Assembly: GCF_030253575.1 (NCBI RefSeq)
Contig: NC_080562.1
Span: 42,757,852 to 42,821,851 of the forward strand
Source: Rhododendron vialii
Taxonomy: Eukaryota; Streptophyta; Magnoliopsida; Ericales; Ericaceae
Length of the DNA: 64,000 nucleotides
Reading direction: 5' to 3'
The stretch's first letter is position 1, and each line of letters opens with the position of its first letter. The translations under genes and the position numbers were made by a program. This document shows positions 21,828 to 33,211 of the stretch, piece by piece. The notes beneath the pieces are model-generated. The model saw only the letters and a list, made by a program, of their open reading frames with translations. It had not been told where the DNA came from and did no database searches.

Positions 21828-23387
21828 ATGGATAGAGATAAGAAAACTCCGGTACCCAGGTCATCGGGGGAGGGAAAGCTGTGGATAAAGCTGAAGGTAA
21901 ATCCGGTCAAGTTCGAGCAAGATGGGGCCCAAGCCAATGCTGAGGATCATCGGATTGGGCCCCAGAGAAACGACGAGCCTCGGGTATGCAACGTGTGCAA
22001 CAAAGGGTTCGGCTCCGGTAAAGCATTGGGGGGTCACATGAGAGTTCACGTCCAAGCCGACAAAGAGCTCAAAACCAATTCTAGCAGTACTAATAATGGC
22101 CGCTCGAGCGGTGTTGGTGGTGGTAAAACCATTTGCTCCATTTGTGGGAAAGATTTCCCGTCGATGAAATCGTTGTTCGGGCACATGAGGTGCCACCCGG
22201 AGAGGGAATGGAGGGGAATTCAGCCGCCTCCACAGGCGAAAAACAGCCCGATATCGTCCTCGGTTTCCGATCCCGAGTCTGAACAATTCCAACATATGGC
22301 TGATGAAGACTCGGTGACTGATTTGACCGAGTCGTTACCGAGTTGGTGTGTGAAGGCCAAGCGAGGCCGAAAAGGGCTTGTAACGGAGGAGGAGAATTTA
22401 TTTGATGCTGTGGAAGATTTGATGAGGCTAGCTCGTGGTGATTCATTGGAGTCCGGATTGACACATAAGAACAGGGTTGATGGGTATGATTTTAAGGCTG
22501 AAAAAAGCAATTCTTTGATCGAAATTGAATCGAAGAAGCGGAGGATTCAGGAGAGGGATTGTTGTCACCCTGTGAAGAAACTGAGGATGGATGAAAGAGG
22601 GCCCACTCATGAGGTGAAAAAAATGGAGAAATTAGGCAAAGGAAAAGCTCCTGTGCTGGAAAAAGAATACATGGAAAAATCAGTTGACGAATCGGATGGG
22701 GGAAAATCAGGTGGCAGTGATAGTACTATTCCTTGTGAAGAGCAGCTGATTGTGAGTTACAAATACTGTGAGAGCACTAATACTAAGAAGAAGAGGAAGA
22801 AGCTGAAGTTGAGGGATGTGGAATCTGTGAGAGAGAGCAATCTGATTCCGGTTGATGATCAGGTTAATCGGACGGTGGAGATAGTGGCGGCGGCGGCGCC
22901 ACCAGATAAGTACAAATGCAGCACATGTAGCAAGTGTTTCCCAACGCACCAAGCATTGGGTGGGCATAGGTCAAGCCACAACAAAGTCAGGATTATTAGT
23001 CAAAACATGGATGAGTCTTCAATTGCAGCTGGTGAGGGTACTGGTGAGTTGGAAGCAAACCCAATGATCCGAGCCGAGGCGAAAAAGGAAGACGAAGGTG
23101 CCGGCAGCTCGAAGCCGGTACTGGTGGGAGAGAGCAATCACCAATGCAAGATTTGTAACAAGATTTTTTCTACAGGTCAGGCTCTAGGGGGTCACAAGAG
23201 GTGCCACTGGACCGGATCAGCTGATCAGGCTGGTGTGCCGAACCAAGCCGGTTCGCCTGGAGAGGCGAGCCAGACGGGTCATAGAAAAATTCTGGAGATT
23301 GATCTGAATGAGCTCCCTGCTATGGAGGATGAAGAAGATGGGTATGACTATTATGCATCTAATTCTTCTCATGCTTCAGTTGGTTAG
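21828..23387 (+). CDS. ZAT-type C2H2 zinc finger transcriptional repressor
   Basis: Single-exon gene, 519 residues. There are four dispersed C2H2 fingers at about residues 54-74, 103-123, 363-384 and 440-460; three carry the plant QALGGH-type helix (KALGGH, QALGGH, QALGGH), while the second reads SLFGH. Several basic stretches (such as KKKRKKLKLR near 320) could act as nuclear localisation signals. Near the C-terminus LEIDLNELP (489-497) is an EAR/DLN repression motif that recruits TOPLESS-type corepressors in this family. Expected role: nuclear DNA-binding repressor, often in stress or developmental responses; the targets cannot be read from sequence. Intronless structure is usual for the family. 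The ATG at 21828 is the first in frame after the leader. Confidence 0.93.
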   Translation: MDRDKKTPVPRSSGEGKLWIKLKVNPVKFEQDGAQANAEDHRIGPQRNDEPRVCNVCNKGFGSGKALGGHMRVHVQADKELKTNSSSTNNGRSSGVGGGKTICSICGKDFPSMKSLFGHMRCHPEREWRGIQPPPQAKNSPISSSVSDPESEQFQHMADEDSVTDLTESLPSWCVKAKRGRKGLVTEEENLFDAVEDLMRLARGDSLESGLTHKNRVDGYDFKAEKSNSLIEIESKKRRIQERDCCHPVKKLRMDERGPTHEVKKMEKLGKGKAPVLEKEYMEKSVDESDGGKSGGSDSTIPCEEQLIVSYKYCESTNTKKKRKKLKLRDVESVRESNLIPVDDQVNRTVEIVAAAAPPDKYKCSTCSKCFPTHQALGGHRSSHNKVRIISQNMDESSIAAGEGTGELEANPMIRAEAKKEDEGAGSSKPVLVGESNHQCKICNKIFSTGQALGGHKRCHWTGSADQAGVPNQAGSPGEASQTGHRKILEIDLNELPAMEDEEDGYDYYASNSSHASVG

Positions 23388-24623
23388 TGATCAAGTCAGC
23401 TGAGTTTCAAGTCATTTTGCAGCTTCTATTGCTAGGAGTTGAACTTTTGTTATTAGTGAGAGGTGAGTACCTCAAATTTTTGCTTGTTGGTATCTCAGCT
23501 GATTAAGTTATGTTCTGCTCACTGATGACAGTGGTGGAAACTAGGACTACTGTTTGGATTACAAGTGACTTTAAATTTCTTTGTTTTTTCTATTGTTTTC
23601 ATCGCCTTTGTGAATTAATCGCTTCGTATATTCTTAATCCAAACACAGTCTTGACGAATCAACTCGGTTCGTTCCTTTTTTCACTAATTATAGGGTCATT
23701 AGGGTCTTGTTACTTTTGTGTTTATTTGTCTTCATGGAAAGCATATGATAGTCCAACAAGAGTTTGCTGTGAAGAAAATATCCAAAAAGGATTTTGATTG
23801 TTTCTTGGGTAGGATTTGATGATGTAAAGAAGATGCATATACAATTTGGCCTTTTGGGATTTTATTTGAATTTCTTCGTTCAATTTACTTCTCACTCAGC
23901 TATCTATTTTGCTGTTTTTTTTTATCTGGTTTCTTTCTTGCTGTTTGTGGCATGCATTTCAGCTTGAATGTGGATTTTTGGATGTCAGATAGATTGCTGA
24001 CTATTGAAAAGCTCTGCGCTTTGGTAGTCTATGCCTGTACATTTAGTTTGGTTGGTGATCCATATTTTTAAGTTGTGAGAGTAATTAGACAAGGATCGAA
24101 AAGCCTCTGCAGTCCCATCTCGAGCGTTCATCTTAGCAATTAAAGGTCTGAATCTTAAAAAGACTCTTTCCAACAAAAGCTTTTCAACAAATCTAACCAT
24201 GAAAAATACTATTGAACGATTGAGATTATACATAAACCGTATCTGTGGTCCAAACACAGACCGAAGAAAACAGCACCAAAACTGGGAGTGGAGGTCAAGA
24301 AAGATATTGCCAACAAGTGGGTAATATAAGAAGGAGAAAGAGAATGGGTCAAAAGTCAAGAAGCCTTCCATCAGCAAGACCTCACCCCTCTTAACTTTCT
24401 TTGCAAGTATCATCTCTTGTCTTGATTCTATTTTTCTCCCATACTTTATTACTCAAAAGGCTAAAAGCCAAACATGAAGCTCCCTCCAAAGCTACTTGTC
24501 CTTGTGAAGACTTAGAACTAGTGCATATTCCACAGAGGCCAAAATGTGGGGTCAATTGAAAAGGTTTGGTGGGTAGACCAAAAGATGGTAGGAATTTAGA
24601 TCTTATCCCGTGATTTAGGCGTT
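23388..24623. other. 3' flank of the zinc finger gene, no gene seen
   Basis: The first few hundred bases are probably 3'UTR. The rest is AT-rich spacer; the longest open frame, on the minus strand at 24413-23985, has no recognised domain. Confidence 0.5.
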
Positions 24624-25425
24624 GTTCTCCTTAGTTTTTTTTAGAATTTTTTATTTATTTAAAAATATTTACATTTATTGATTTTGTGTCAAATTTTTAT
24701 CCAAATATTTTACTTTTAAAAGTAAAAAAAATGGCTTTTTTGAATTTTATCTTAGATATTTTAAAAAATATTTGGATAAATGTAAATTTTTTTATTTTTT
24801 CGATTTCTCTCTTTGAGATGAATCAATAAACTAAAAAAATTTAGCATAAAACTAACAAGGGTAAACTACAGTTAACCCCCTCTAACTAAGCTTCACGTGC
24901 ACTTTGCCCCCTCTAACTTTTTGTTTTGACACTCAACCCCCTCTAACTAACTGAAATTCAAACGGTCATAATTTCAAACGGTCATAACTTTTTCGTCTGA
25001 AATCAAAAACATGCAAATTGTATATCGATTTTGAGGTCTTGAAGTCAGCTTTCTAATGACGCCAAAATCATATCACGATTCAAAGCACACAGAAAGTTAT
25101 GATCAAAACGGTCTTTCTGTTTACCAGCCCTTACTCTTATGATCATAACTTTCTGTGTGCTTTGAATCGTGATGTGATTTTGGTGTCATTAGAAAGCTGA
25201 CTTCAAGACCTCGAAATTGATATATAATTTGCATGTTTTCGATTTCGGACGAAGAAGTTATTACCGTTTGAAGTTATGACCGTTTGAATTTCAGTTAGTT
25301 AGAGGGGGTTGAGTGCCAAAAAAAGAAGTTAGAGGGGGCAAAGTGCACGCGAGGCTTAGTTAGAGGGGGTTAACGATAGTTTACTCAACTAACAAATGTG
25401 AAAAATAAATAAATAAGGCCAACAA
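24624..25425. mobile_element. AT-rich fold-back element, family B, interrupted
   Basis: The piece 24624-24858 and the piece from 25387 to about 25425 resemble the two arms of the fold-back at 60875-61268 (shared GATGAATCAATAAACT-like and AAAACTAACAAATG-like strings). A Mutator-like fold-back sits in its right arm. The outer limits are approximate. Confidence 0.5.
24859..25386. mobile_element. Mutator-like fold-back (MULE MITE) with 9-bp target duplication
   Basis: Starts GGGTAAACTACAGTTAACCC and ends with the inverted form TAACGATAGTTTACTC. The two arms of about 240 bases are complementary nearly to the centre at about 25120. It is flanked by the perfect 9-bp duplication AACTAACAA (24850-24858 and 25387-25395), the size typical of Mutator-like elements. 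No coding capacity. Confidence 0.9.
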
Positions 25426-25474
25426 GAAAGAAGCCCAAAAAATTAAGAAGAACAAGGCCTTACTGTTTAATTTG

Positions 25475-26820
25475 TTTTGGGTTTTTGTGGGTAGATTTTA
25501 AGTGGGTAGACGTTGTATAGCTCATCCAGCACATCAATCATGTTTCTGTAAAATTTCGTTAGACATTTGTCCTAAAACTTAAACATATTGGAGTAGATCT
25601 GAACTCATTTTATCTCGAGACAAATGTGTGTCGAAATCAAATCGATGGTTTTCCGATTGATATAAATTTTGTTGTGTTAAAAAATTTCGACGAGCTCTAC
25701 AAAATAGAAGTCTCCGATCTTCGTAAAGGACCTGAAAAGGACCCACAAATGCTCATAACAAGACGGTTTGAATGCTCATAACAAGAAGATTAGTAGGTAA
25801 GAGAGTTCGTTGTACGAACATAGAATATAATACACAGTAATTTGGAAAAAGCAAAAGGTAAAAGCATCAAAATAGGATTTTAATACCACTATTAGCTTAT
25901 TCAAGCTGATTTCCTTCATAGGACCGGGCTTCCACGTAGCCTAAACCCGGCTTGAATGCCGTTATATCTTGACCATTCATTTCGGTGATCAATAGTTCAG
26001 ATTTGTTAAAAAAATCTTACCACTCAGAGACTTTAAACAAATATGAGCCATAAAAATAATACTCCCTCCGTCCCAATTTACTTGTCTCAGTTCTATTCTA
26101 ACCGGATAAAAAAACTAGTTATATCTTTAAATTGGTAATGAATTTTATATCCAATATGGATCTTGTTTGATAGATCTCGATTTGTTCTATAATACAATGT
26201 TTTTAAAATCACCTAAAACATTATAAATTACATTTTGGGTTTTTGTGGGTAGATTTTAAGTGGGTAGAGGTTGTATAGCTCATCCAGCACATCAATCATG
26301 TTTCTGTAAAATTTCGTTAGACATTTGTCCTAAAACTTAAACATATTGAAGTAGATCTGAACTCATTTTATCTCGAGACAAATGTGTGTCGAAATCAAAT
26401 CGATGATTTTCCGATTGATATAAATTTTGTTGTGTTAAAAATTTTTGACGAGCTCTACAAAATAGAAGTCTCCCATTTTCGTAAAGGACCTGAGAAGGAC
26501 CTACAAATGCTCATAACAAGACGGTTTGAATGCTCATAACAAGAAGATTAGTAGGTAAGAGAGTTCGTTGTACGAACATAGAATATAATACACAGTAATT
26601 TGGAAAAAGCAAAAGGTAAAAGCATCAAAATAGGATTTTAATACCACTATTAGCTTATTCAAGCTGATTTCCTTCATAGGACCGGGCTTCCATGTAGCCT
26701 AAACCCGGCTTGAATGCCGTTATATCTTGACCATTCATTTCGGTGATCAATAGTTTAGATTTGTTAAAAAAATCTTACCACTCGAGACTTTAAACAAATA
26801 TGAGCCATAAAAATAATACT
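25475..26820. repeat. Direct duplication of a 589-bp non-coding segment
   Basis: Copy 1 (25475-26063) and copy 2 (26233-26820) run in the same direction with a period of 758 bases and only about a dozen differences by eye. Both start TTTTGGGTTTTTGTGG and end GAGCCATAAAAATAATACT. A 169-bp spacer separates them and begins with a Stowaway terminus. The duplicated segment encodes nothing recognisable. Confidence 0.92.
26062..26232 (+). mobile_element. One-sided Stowaway fragment
   Basis: Starts CTCCCTCCGTCCCAATTTAC directly after a TA at 26060-26061, a classic Stowaway end, but the opposite end is missing: the sequence runs into copy 2 of the 589-bp duplication. At the matching place copy 2 has the TA without the element. 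Confidence 0.7.
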
Positions 26821-26883
26821 TTCGAACGATCGTCATGCTCGCAGTACTATCTTCTGCAGTTCAAATTGAGACTGCAGAAAAAG

Positions 26884-27361
26884 AGAAAATTTCAAAATGG
26901 CACATGAACTTTCACTCCAATGTCACTGAAACACCTGAAACTTCACTTTATTTCAATTAAACACCTGGACTTTCAAAATCTCCAAATTGAAGCACCTGTC
27001 GTTAGCCTCCATCCACTTCCTTTCCAAATTGGCTGATGTTGCTCATTTCTGGCGTTAAAGGGCTCCACTAGATATGTTAGAAAGTGAACTCAATGCATAC
27101 AATCACAACCCAAAAGTGAAGTAGGGTTGGCATGGGTTGTGATTGTGTGCGTTGAGTTCACTTTCTAACATATCTAGTAGGGCCCTTTAACGCCAGAAAT
27201 GAGCCATATCAGCCGATTTGTGAGGAAAATGGATGGAGGCTAACGGCAGGTGCCTCAATTTGGGAACTTTGAAAGTCCCGGTGTTTAATTGAAATAAAGT
27301 GAAGTTCAAGTGTTTCGGTGACATTAGAGTAAAAGTTCAGGTGCCATTTTAAAATTTTTTC
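26884..27361. mobile_element. Fold-back element of 478 bp
   Basis: The ends GAAAATTTCAAAATGGCAC and the inverted GTGCCATTTTAAAATTTTTTC flank two arms of about 230 bases that pair nearly throughout; the centre is near 27120. There is no coding capacity. Possible imperfect 9-bp flanks make a Mutator-like origin plausible but unproven. Confidence 0.8.
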
Positions 27362-27766
27362 AACAAAAGAAAACCAAATTCTTCTCCATTAACAACAAAG
27401 AGTGGAAGTTCCAAGCGCTTGTTATTATATGGACGGAAAGAATTACAAGTTAAAGCAACCATTGGTCTCTGGTCTAGAAGTAATTGAACGCGCCTCCACT
27501 GTTAACTTAAAGTCTTCTTAAAGTAATCTTTTGTTGGATCAAAATGAGAATGTATTGGTTTTGTCTTGAGGTTTCCTGGGCCGGTTCAAACGTAGTCCCT
27601 CTGTTCAGGTCTTTACTCGTGAGTCATGACCGAGTCAAAAAGGAAAAACGCTCTGAAGCCGTCACGGCCTCCAGCCCAAACCGGAGACCCTATGTTGCAG
27701 ACCATGCACTACAGAGTCCCTCAGTCTCCTCCGGAAGGCTTCAAGCCTAATATTTCATGTTTTGTG

Positions 27767-28146
27767 CTTCCTCCGTTACAATTTGAGGGTCCATCTTTTA
27801 TTTTTTGGACGTTCTAAAATGAGTATCTCATTTGAAAAGTTAACACCCAAAAAGCTATAACTTTTCCATTTTTCCCTTTCTTATCCAAACTTAAATATTC
27901 ATTAAATAATGATGTGAAATGACAATTTTAAAAAGGCATAATTGGCGCCAATAGTATAGAAACGAATTTGACTTTCTCCTTGGGAAATGTGACTAGCCGA
28001 AATTGCAGAGGCAATTTAAAACATATTAAAGAATTGGAAACCACTTAAGGGCAAAATTGGAAACTAGAAAACTTGTCAATGCGATAACGATGTTTTCTAA
28101 AATAGTTGGATTGCCAAAAGGGAATCACAAATTGGAACGGAAGGAG
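27767..28146. mobile_element. Stowaway-like element
   Basis: The left end CTTCCTCCGTTACAATTTGAGG and the reverse complement of the right end, CTCCTTCCGTTCCAATTTGTG, are inverted and of Stowaway type. TA follows the right end; the left flank is changed. About 380 bp. Confidence 0.6.
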
Positions 28147-28296
28147 TATAACATAAGGTGAACGCATAAAAAAATTACATTTCGACAATAGGTGAAGAGA
28201 AATTTTTTAATATGGTCCTTGTAAATTCGTATGCGCACACGTATATATCCAAACTTCTCGAGGTGGGGAAGTCAGCCTCATGTCATAGGCTGAAGA

Positions 28297-28408
28297 GGCT
28301 AGTAGACCCATAAGAGGACGGGCGCCTCAAATAGGCTATCAGACCCCATAAGACGACGGGTGCCACAAAGAGGCTAGCAGACCTTAGAAGATGACGGGCG
28401 CCACAACG
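28297..28408. repeat. Three tandem units of 37-38 bp
   Basis: Units starting GGCTAGTAGAC (28297), GGCTATCAGAC (28334) and GGCTAGCAGAC (28372) each continue to GACGGGCGCC-like sequence and CACAA. They are GC-richer than the surroundings. Confidence 0.8.
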
Positions 28409-28583
28409 TGTACGGGCTCACACATGGGTTTAATGATTTTTTGAACATGAGAGTACTATGCATGAGAAAAAAACACATCTAAGCAATGACTAGAGAGGTT
28501 CCCATGGCCCTATAGTTGTATAAACACACCCAAATTAACTTCTCGATATGAGAAGCCTTACTCTTGAGTTGTTGGAAAGAAAA

Positions 28584-28614
<31 letters not shown>

Positions 28615-30793
28615 CATACTATAATACACAGTGGTGATGTGAAAAAAGAAAGCTCAACTGTTTTCTTGACGAATTGTTGTGACCAAATGAAAGCAACACT
28701 TTTACGACATAAAATGATCATTATTGACTTTACATACAATATTTCTACTTTTCTCGCGCCATTTGCTTTACTTCCAAACAGTGCTATTCCCCACTTCATT
28801 AATTTTTTTTTCCCAACGATAATAGATGTTCGGGCCAGCTCACGAGCACCTCAACTATTTCTCTTTCCGATTCTGTCAAAAGTAGGCCCACTCTGCTTTT
28901 ATTTTCCTGCACTCTGAAATCTCAATAGACGATTGTGATTTAACATCACCAGACATGCCATTATATATCGTACCTTATATTTATACTATGCACAAGGTCG
29001 TTTATGGTTAATGAAAGGCATGAATGCCATTATTTTTGTTGCTAGGTTGCATTAATGTATTTACCAAACAAACTAAATGTTGTATCGACTCGAATTTGCA
29101 GCTCCTGGCCATGTCCGATAAAAGGAATGTTCATTGCTCGATAGAAATCTCAGGGTCTAGAAATATTTTATAAAATGTATTTGCAAAATGTAACTGTGAA
29201 GATTTTATCTATTCCAATCCGATCTACATCTTATTTCATTCTAAAATAAATTAAGAAGTTGTTATCCTATGAATCGAGATTCTCTCATGTGATGATCCCT
29301 CATGTGTTCCTCATGTGATGCAAAACAGGCTCAGTGTGTTTGAGATCCATCCAAAATAGCAAGTGGATCGGAGATTGGTAAAAACTTGGTTGAAGTGTTG
29401 AATATAATTAACCATATATGTTTGGAGAGAAATAAATGGTTGATTGTCGCTATCTCTCTTGTAACAAGTATGATTCAGTTGGATACCGAAGTCCAATAAA
29501 CTTGATTTTTTGCATGGACAAGACCTGCAAAATGAACTATATATTCTGATCGTCAAATTGCCCTTTAATCGTTCCCATTTTGCATCATATAAAGGAACCA
29601 CATAAGTGTTAGTTACATGAAAGGATTTTGATTCATTTTATACAAGACACATAAATTTGCAATATTTTTATTCACAATTCGAATGACGTTTAGAAAAATG
29701 GATGCAAAATGACGGCATGATTTTATGTTAGCGCCCAAATTTGTAAAATAAATATTCAATTCGTACCGACTAGAATCTTGACCTTAATTTACCAAGCAAA
29801 TATGTTTACAATTATGATATTACCACCCGCGGTGAATGCAAGATTTGTATTTACTAGGGAGCCGAACCACTTGTTATATAGGGTTGACAAAAATTATATT
29901 TCATATTTCTTGGTAGATCTAAGTTTGTGTCCATATATAGGTAGCCGTCATTACCGGCTTTGTTCACCATTCCGTTTGGATGTTGTGAACATCTTCAGAT
30001 TGCTCGGATCTTGAGTTCCGAATATTCTTGGTCTGTTCAAATGTTGAATGATGGTTCGGACACCGATAACAGAACAAATTTTCTTCAATCCCACCTCTTC
30101 CGTCCCCTCCCCATAACCAGTAACCACCACCATAACGAAACCCAGCACATAAAATTTGGTTATCCTCCCTCAAACACTAGTTTGTCTCAGTATTGGTTAA
30201 TGAACATGTCCTCCATTTCAGAGGTACCAGAGAACCAAAACCCGACTCGTATTCAACTTGCTCTTTACCATTCCGTGCAATCCTATCCTATAGTTCCAAA
30301 TATCTTTAGAATAGTTCATTGCGCATATCTTCAGATTGTTCGGATGAGTGCCGAGCAAAATGAAATGGTTCAGCTGATTCGGATAGCCAAACAATTTTGC
30401 TCCGCTTAACACTCCTGTCGCCGTCCATACAAACAACCACCACCAGAGCAGATCCCCCTTCAACAGGGATGGCGATTGTTGGTGCGGTGGCAGTGGATGA
30501 GGGGGAAGAGGTGACAACTGTTGGTGGAAGGAGGTGTGGATACCAAAACAACTGTGCGAGGTTACATCAATCTATCGACAACAGAACCAAAAGAAAACCA
30601 CCGTTCGAACTTTCAAACATTCGACTAAAACATTCTTCTGCAGTTCTTTCTCCAAGATCCAAAGAGTAAACTACTAGGAACGTGCTCGAATCAAGTCTCT
30701 CTATCATCTTCTAATAGAGAACAAAACGTAACACTCAAACACTAACTTAGAGAGATGGAATAATACACAGAAAGGGCTACCTGTTCTAAAACA
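28409..30793. other. Intergenic stretch, no gene seen
   Basis: Contains a (GA)n tract at 28589-28613. Open frames at 29960-30669 on both strands have no recognised domain. Weakly similar strings (CTTCAGATTGCTCGGAT near 29995, CTTCAGATTGTTCGGAT near 30332) point to a degraded repeat. The part next to 30793 is probably the 3'UTR of the WIP gene. Confidence 0.5.
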
Positions 30794-32976
30794 TTAGGTG
30801 GGTACAACCCCTACATAATGGGGTGACAGCTGCAACAAAAACAATAAAAATACTATAAACAACAACATAAACTGTACGAAAAAGAAAGAAGTAACCTTGC
30901 ATACCCTCTTTTGCAGCTTCAAAACTTGATCAGTCTCAGCTTCTCTCTTTAGCCTTTCAGACTTGCTTTCGGCATCCCCAAGCTCATTAAATATCTGAGG
31001 TGGTAGCATTGCAATGTGATCCGCTGCGGCAACTCTCACCTTCGGGATTGTTCTTGAAATAGCCAGATACTCGACCTCAGCTTCAATTTTTTGCTTGAAG
31101 AGATCCTCCAGCTCTGCCTCCATCTCTATATATTCTTTCCGCGACTCTATGGTGCTCCTCTTTTCTTCCTTTGGGGACTCATTACTCTTTACAGCACATT
31201 CAAGTTCAATAACCTTGGCGTCCTTCACTTTGAGCAAAGCATTTGCCTCTTCAATCTTGCTTTCCAAGTGACCAACATTCTGCTTTAAGCTTTTGACCTG
31301 TTTCCCCAGGAAATGAGATGAATTTTGTGTAATCTCCCCAGGGTGCAACATGTCAGAAGAACTTGTCTTGTAGATTTTTTGATCGAGGGAAGCAAATTCT
31401 GAAGGTAAATTACTCCCATGGTTCAAACTGTCGAAAATTGCAATTTCTCCTATCCTCCTTAATTTCTGAACTTCTGCAGCAGGACACAGATGCCTCTTAT
31501 TAAAGAACAAAGAAAAATAAAAAATTAAAGCACTACAATCCGTTCACTGTTTCACTAACAGAATAACACATAACAAGAACCTACAGCTATCCAATTCTAG
31601 AGGATACAGTCATGATCACAGATGAAGCATATTCACCTAGGATTCAACAAAGTATATTTAGTAATCAGGTATATAGCAGGACAATCTATACACTCTCCAT
31701 GCTCGCATATTTACACAGAATGAAAATGACAAACTTATCTGATACTCGCAACTGATTTACTCTAATACCTTTCAAAGAAATGTTAGGAAAAGAAACCCAT
31801 TAGTTGGGAGAGAACATTTACTTTCAAAGAATATATTAGTGGTATTAATCAGATGGCTGCATACAAGACATTAAAAAACAGCATATATTAAAGCTGGTTG
31901 GGAAGGAAGGTTTGCCAACCTCTTTCAAGTGCCTCCTGTGCAGACTGCAGGGTGACGATAGACTCGACTAGGGGATCTATATCCTTCGACGAACTAAAAT
32001 TCTCTATGTTTTCTCCATCAACCTCCCAAGAACCATGAACTAAATCTTCTTGAGCAAGATCTTCTAATTCTCCCACAATTTCTTTGCTGTTGTAACCAGT
32101 TTGAAGTTCCGCATCGTAGCATTGTTCACCACCCCGATCCTCATCACTATTTTCTCCGTTGCTATTCGTTGACATCCCACTTTGTCTTCCATTACTGGTC
32201 ACAGAACCGGTGCCCTGCACAAAGACAAAGTTGGAGCTTCGCAAGTCAGGTTCCACGCTGGAATGAGAGTTTTCCTTCTCGATTTTGACCCGTTCTCCTC
32301 TCAGCTTCTTACTGGCCTCAGTCCAGTTCTTTCCTTTTTCACCACTTTGAACCGAATCAACCGCACTCTTCCCACTAAAACCATTCATCCTGTTCTTATT
32401 GCGCACATTACCCACCAACAAAGGTATCTCATACCTAGACTTTGGAACACTAGCAGCAGTGGAAGATTTGCTAATCCTATCCTCGCTGTTCTCAGAATCT
32501 GTCCAAGCTGCAAAATTAGGTCCCCCCGGCCACTTAGATTCCAAGCTAGAGCCAACACCCAAAATTTTCACCACTGCCTTTGCAGATGATAGAGAGCTAT
32601 CACTTTTTCGCCTCGTCTCAATAGATAACTCCTGAGGTCTAACCGAATTTGCCATGGATGCAGACAAACCCCGCTTCAATATCTTACTAGGATCTAAATT
32701 GCCACTCCCATCTTTGCTAAATTCCCTCCTAATTCGCCTCCATTTCTTCAGCCCGTACCCTTTAGTTGCAGCCGGTGGTGATGACCCTTCAGAAGGCTTA
32801 ACCTCAATGTCCTCTGATTTCGTAGTGGTCGAAGAGCGATCATACTTGTGTTCACTACCACAATACCCATTACTTGCAATCTTACTTCCATCGAAATTCA
32901 ACAATCTTTCTGAAGTTATCATCACTTCATTATCTTCCCCAGATTCAAGCCCCAAACACTCACTTTCCAAATCCAT
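30794..32976 (-). CDS. WIP2: WPP-domain-interacting protein (WIP), plant KASH protein
   Basis: Two coding exons, 32976-31920 and 31473-30794 (donor GTTGGC, acceptor CTGCAG), join inside the ALERE-VQKL region to give 578 residues. The start is the ATG giving MDLESE, the family's usual N-terminus. Visible parts: the conserved block GLKKWRRIRREF (about 75-86), a disordered middle, a coiled coil (about 400-540), one transmembrane helix (about 548-568) and the C-terminal VVPT. A tail of one membrane helix plus xVPT is the plant KASH signature that binds SUN proteins between the two nuclear membranes. Known role of WIPs: they anchor RanGAP and WIT proteins at the outer nuclear envelope and aid nuclear positioning. 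The WIP2 symbol (over WIP1) rests on gene order. Confidence 0.93.
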
Positions 32977-33002
32977 TACAAAACCAAAATTTCGGGCCTT
33001 CA

Positions 33003-33211
33003 AAAAATGTGATCTTGATTGCCCCCAAATACAAAACCCACTACTCGGGCATTAAAAAAATGTGATTTTGATTGGCCCCAAGTTCAGATCAAGATCGAGA
33101 ACAAACAACCATCATTCCAGCTCATGGAGCGCAATTCTAGAAAAATTCTGAGAAAACCAATTACTCTGTCTGGGCGATTCCCAGAAAAATGTGATTTTGA
33201 TTGCCCCCAAG
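33003..33211 (-). repeat. Three copies of a ~26-nt motif in the WIP leader
   Basis: AAAAATGTGATTTTGATTG followed by SCCCCAA occurs at 33004-33028, 33057-33082 and 33186-33210 (plus-strand reading), just upstream of the WIP start. The three copies differ by only one to three bases. As RNA from the WIP gene they would be a repeated U-rich/G-rich leader motif. A plausible leader exon ends with ATGGCGGAAAAG/GTACAC at about 33342. Confidence 0.75.

Noticed and set aside
22090-22510. Minus-strand open frames across the zinc finger gene
   Set aside because: They are antisense shadows of the well-supported 519-residue zinc finger protein.
23985-24413. A 142-codon minus-strand open frame downstream of the zinc finger gene
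   Set aside because: No recognised family and no supporting context; probably chance.
25475-26820. The 589-bp direct repeats as terminal repeats of an LTR element
   Set aside because: The interior is only 169 bases, starts with a Stowaway end and has no primer site or coding sequence; the repeats do not begin TG and end CA.
29960-30669. Overlapping open frames on both strands near the WIP 3' side
   Set aside because: Frames on both strands are equally open and match no domain; weak internal similarity suggests a degraded repeat.
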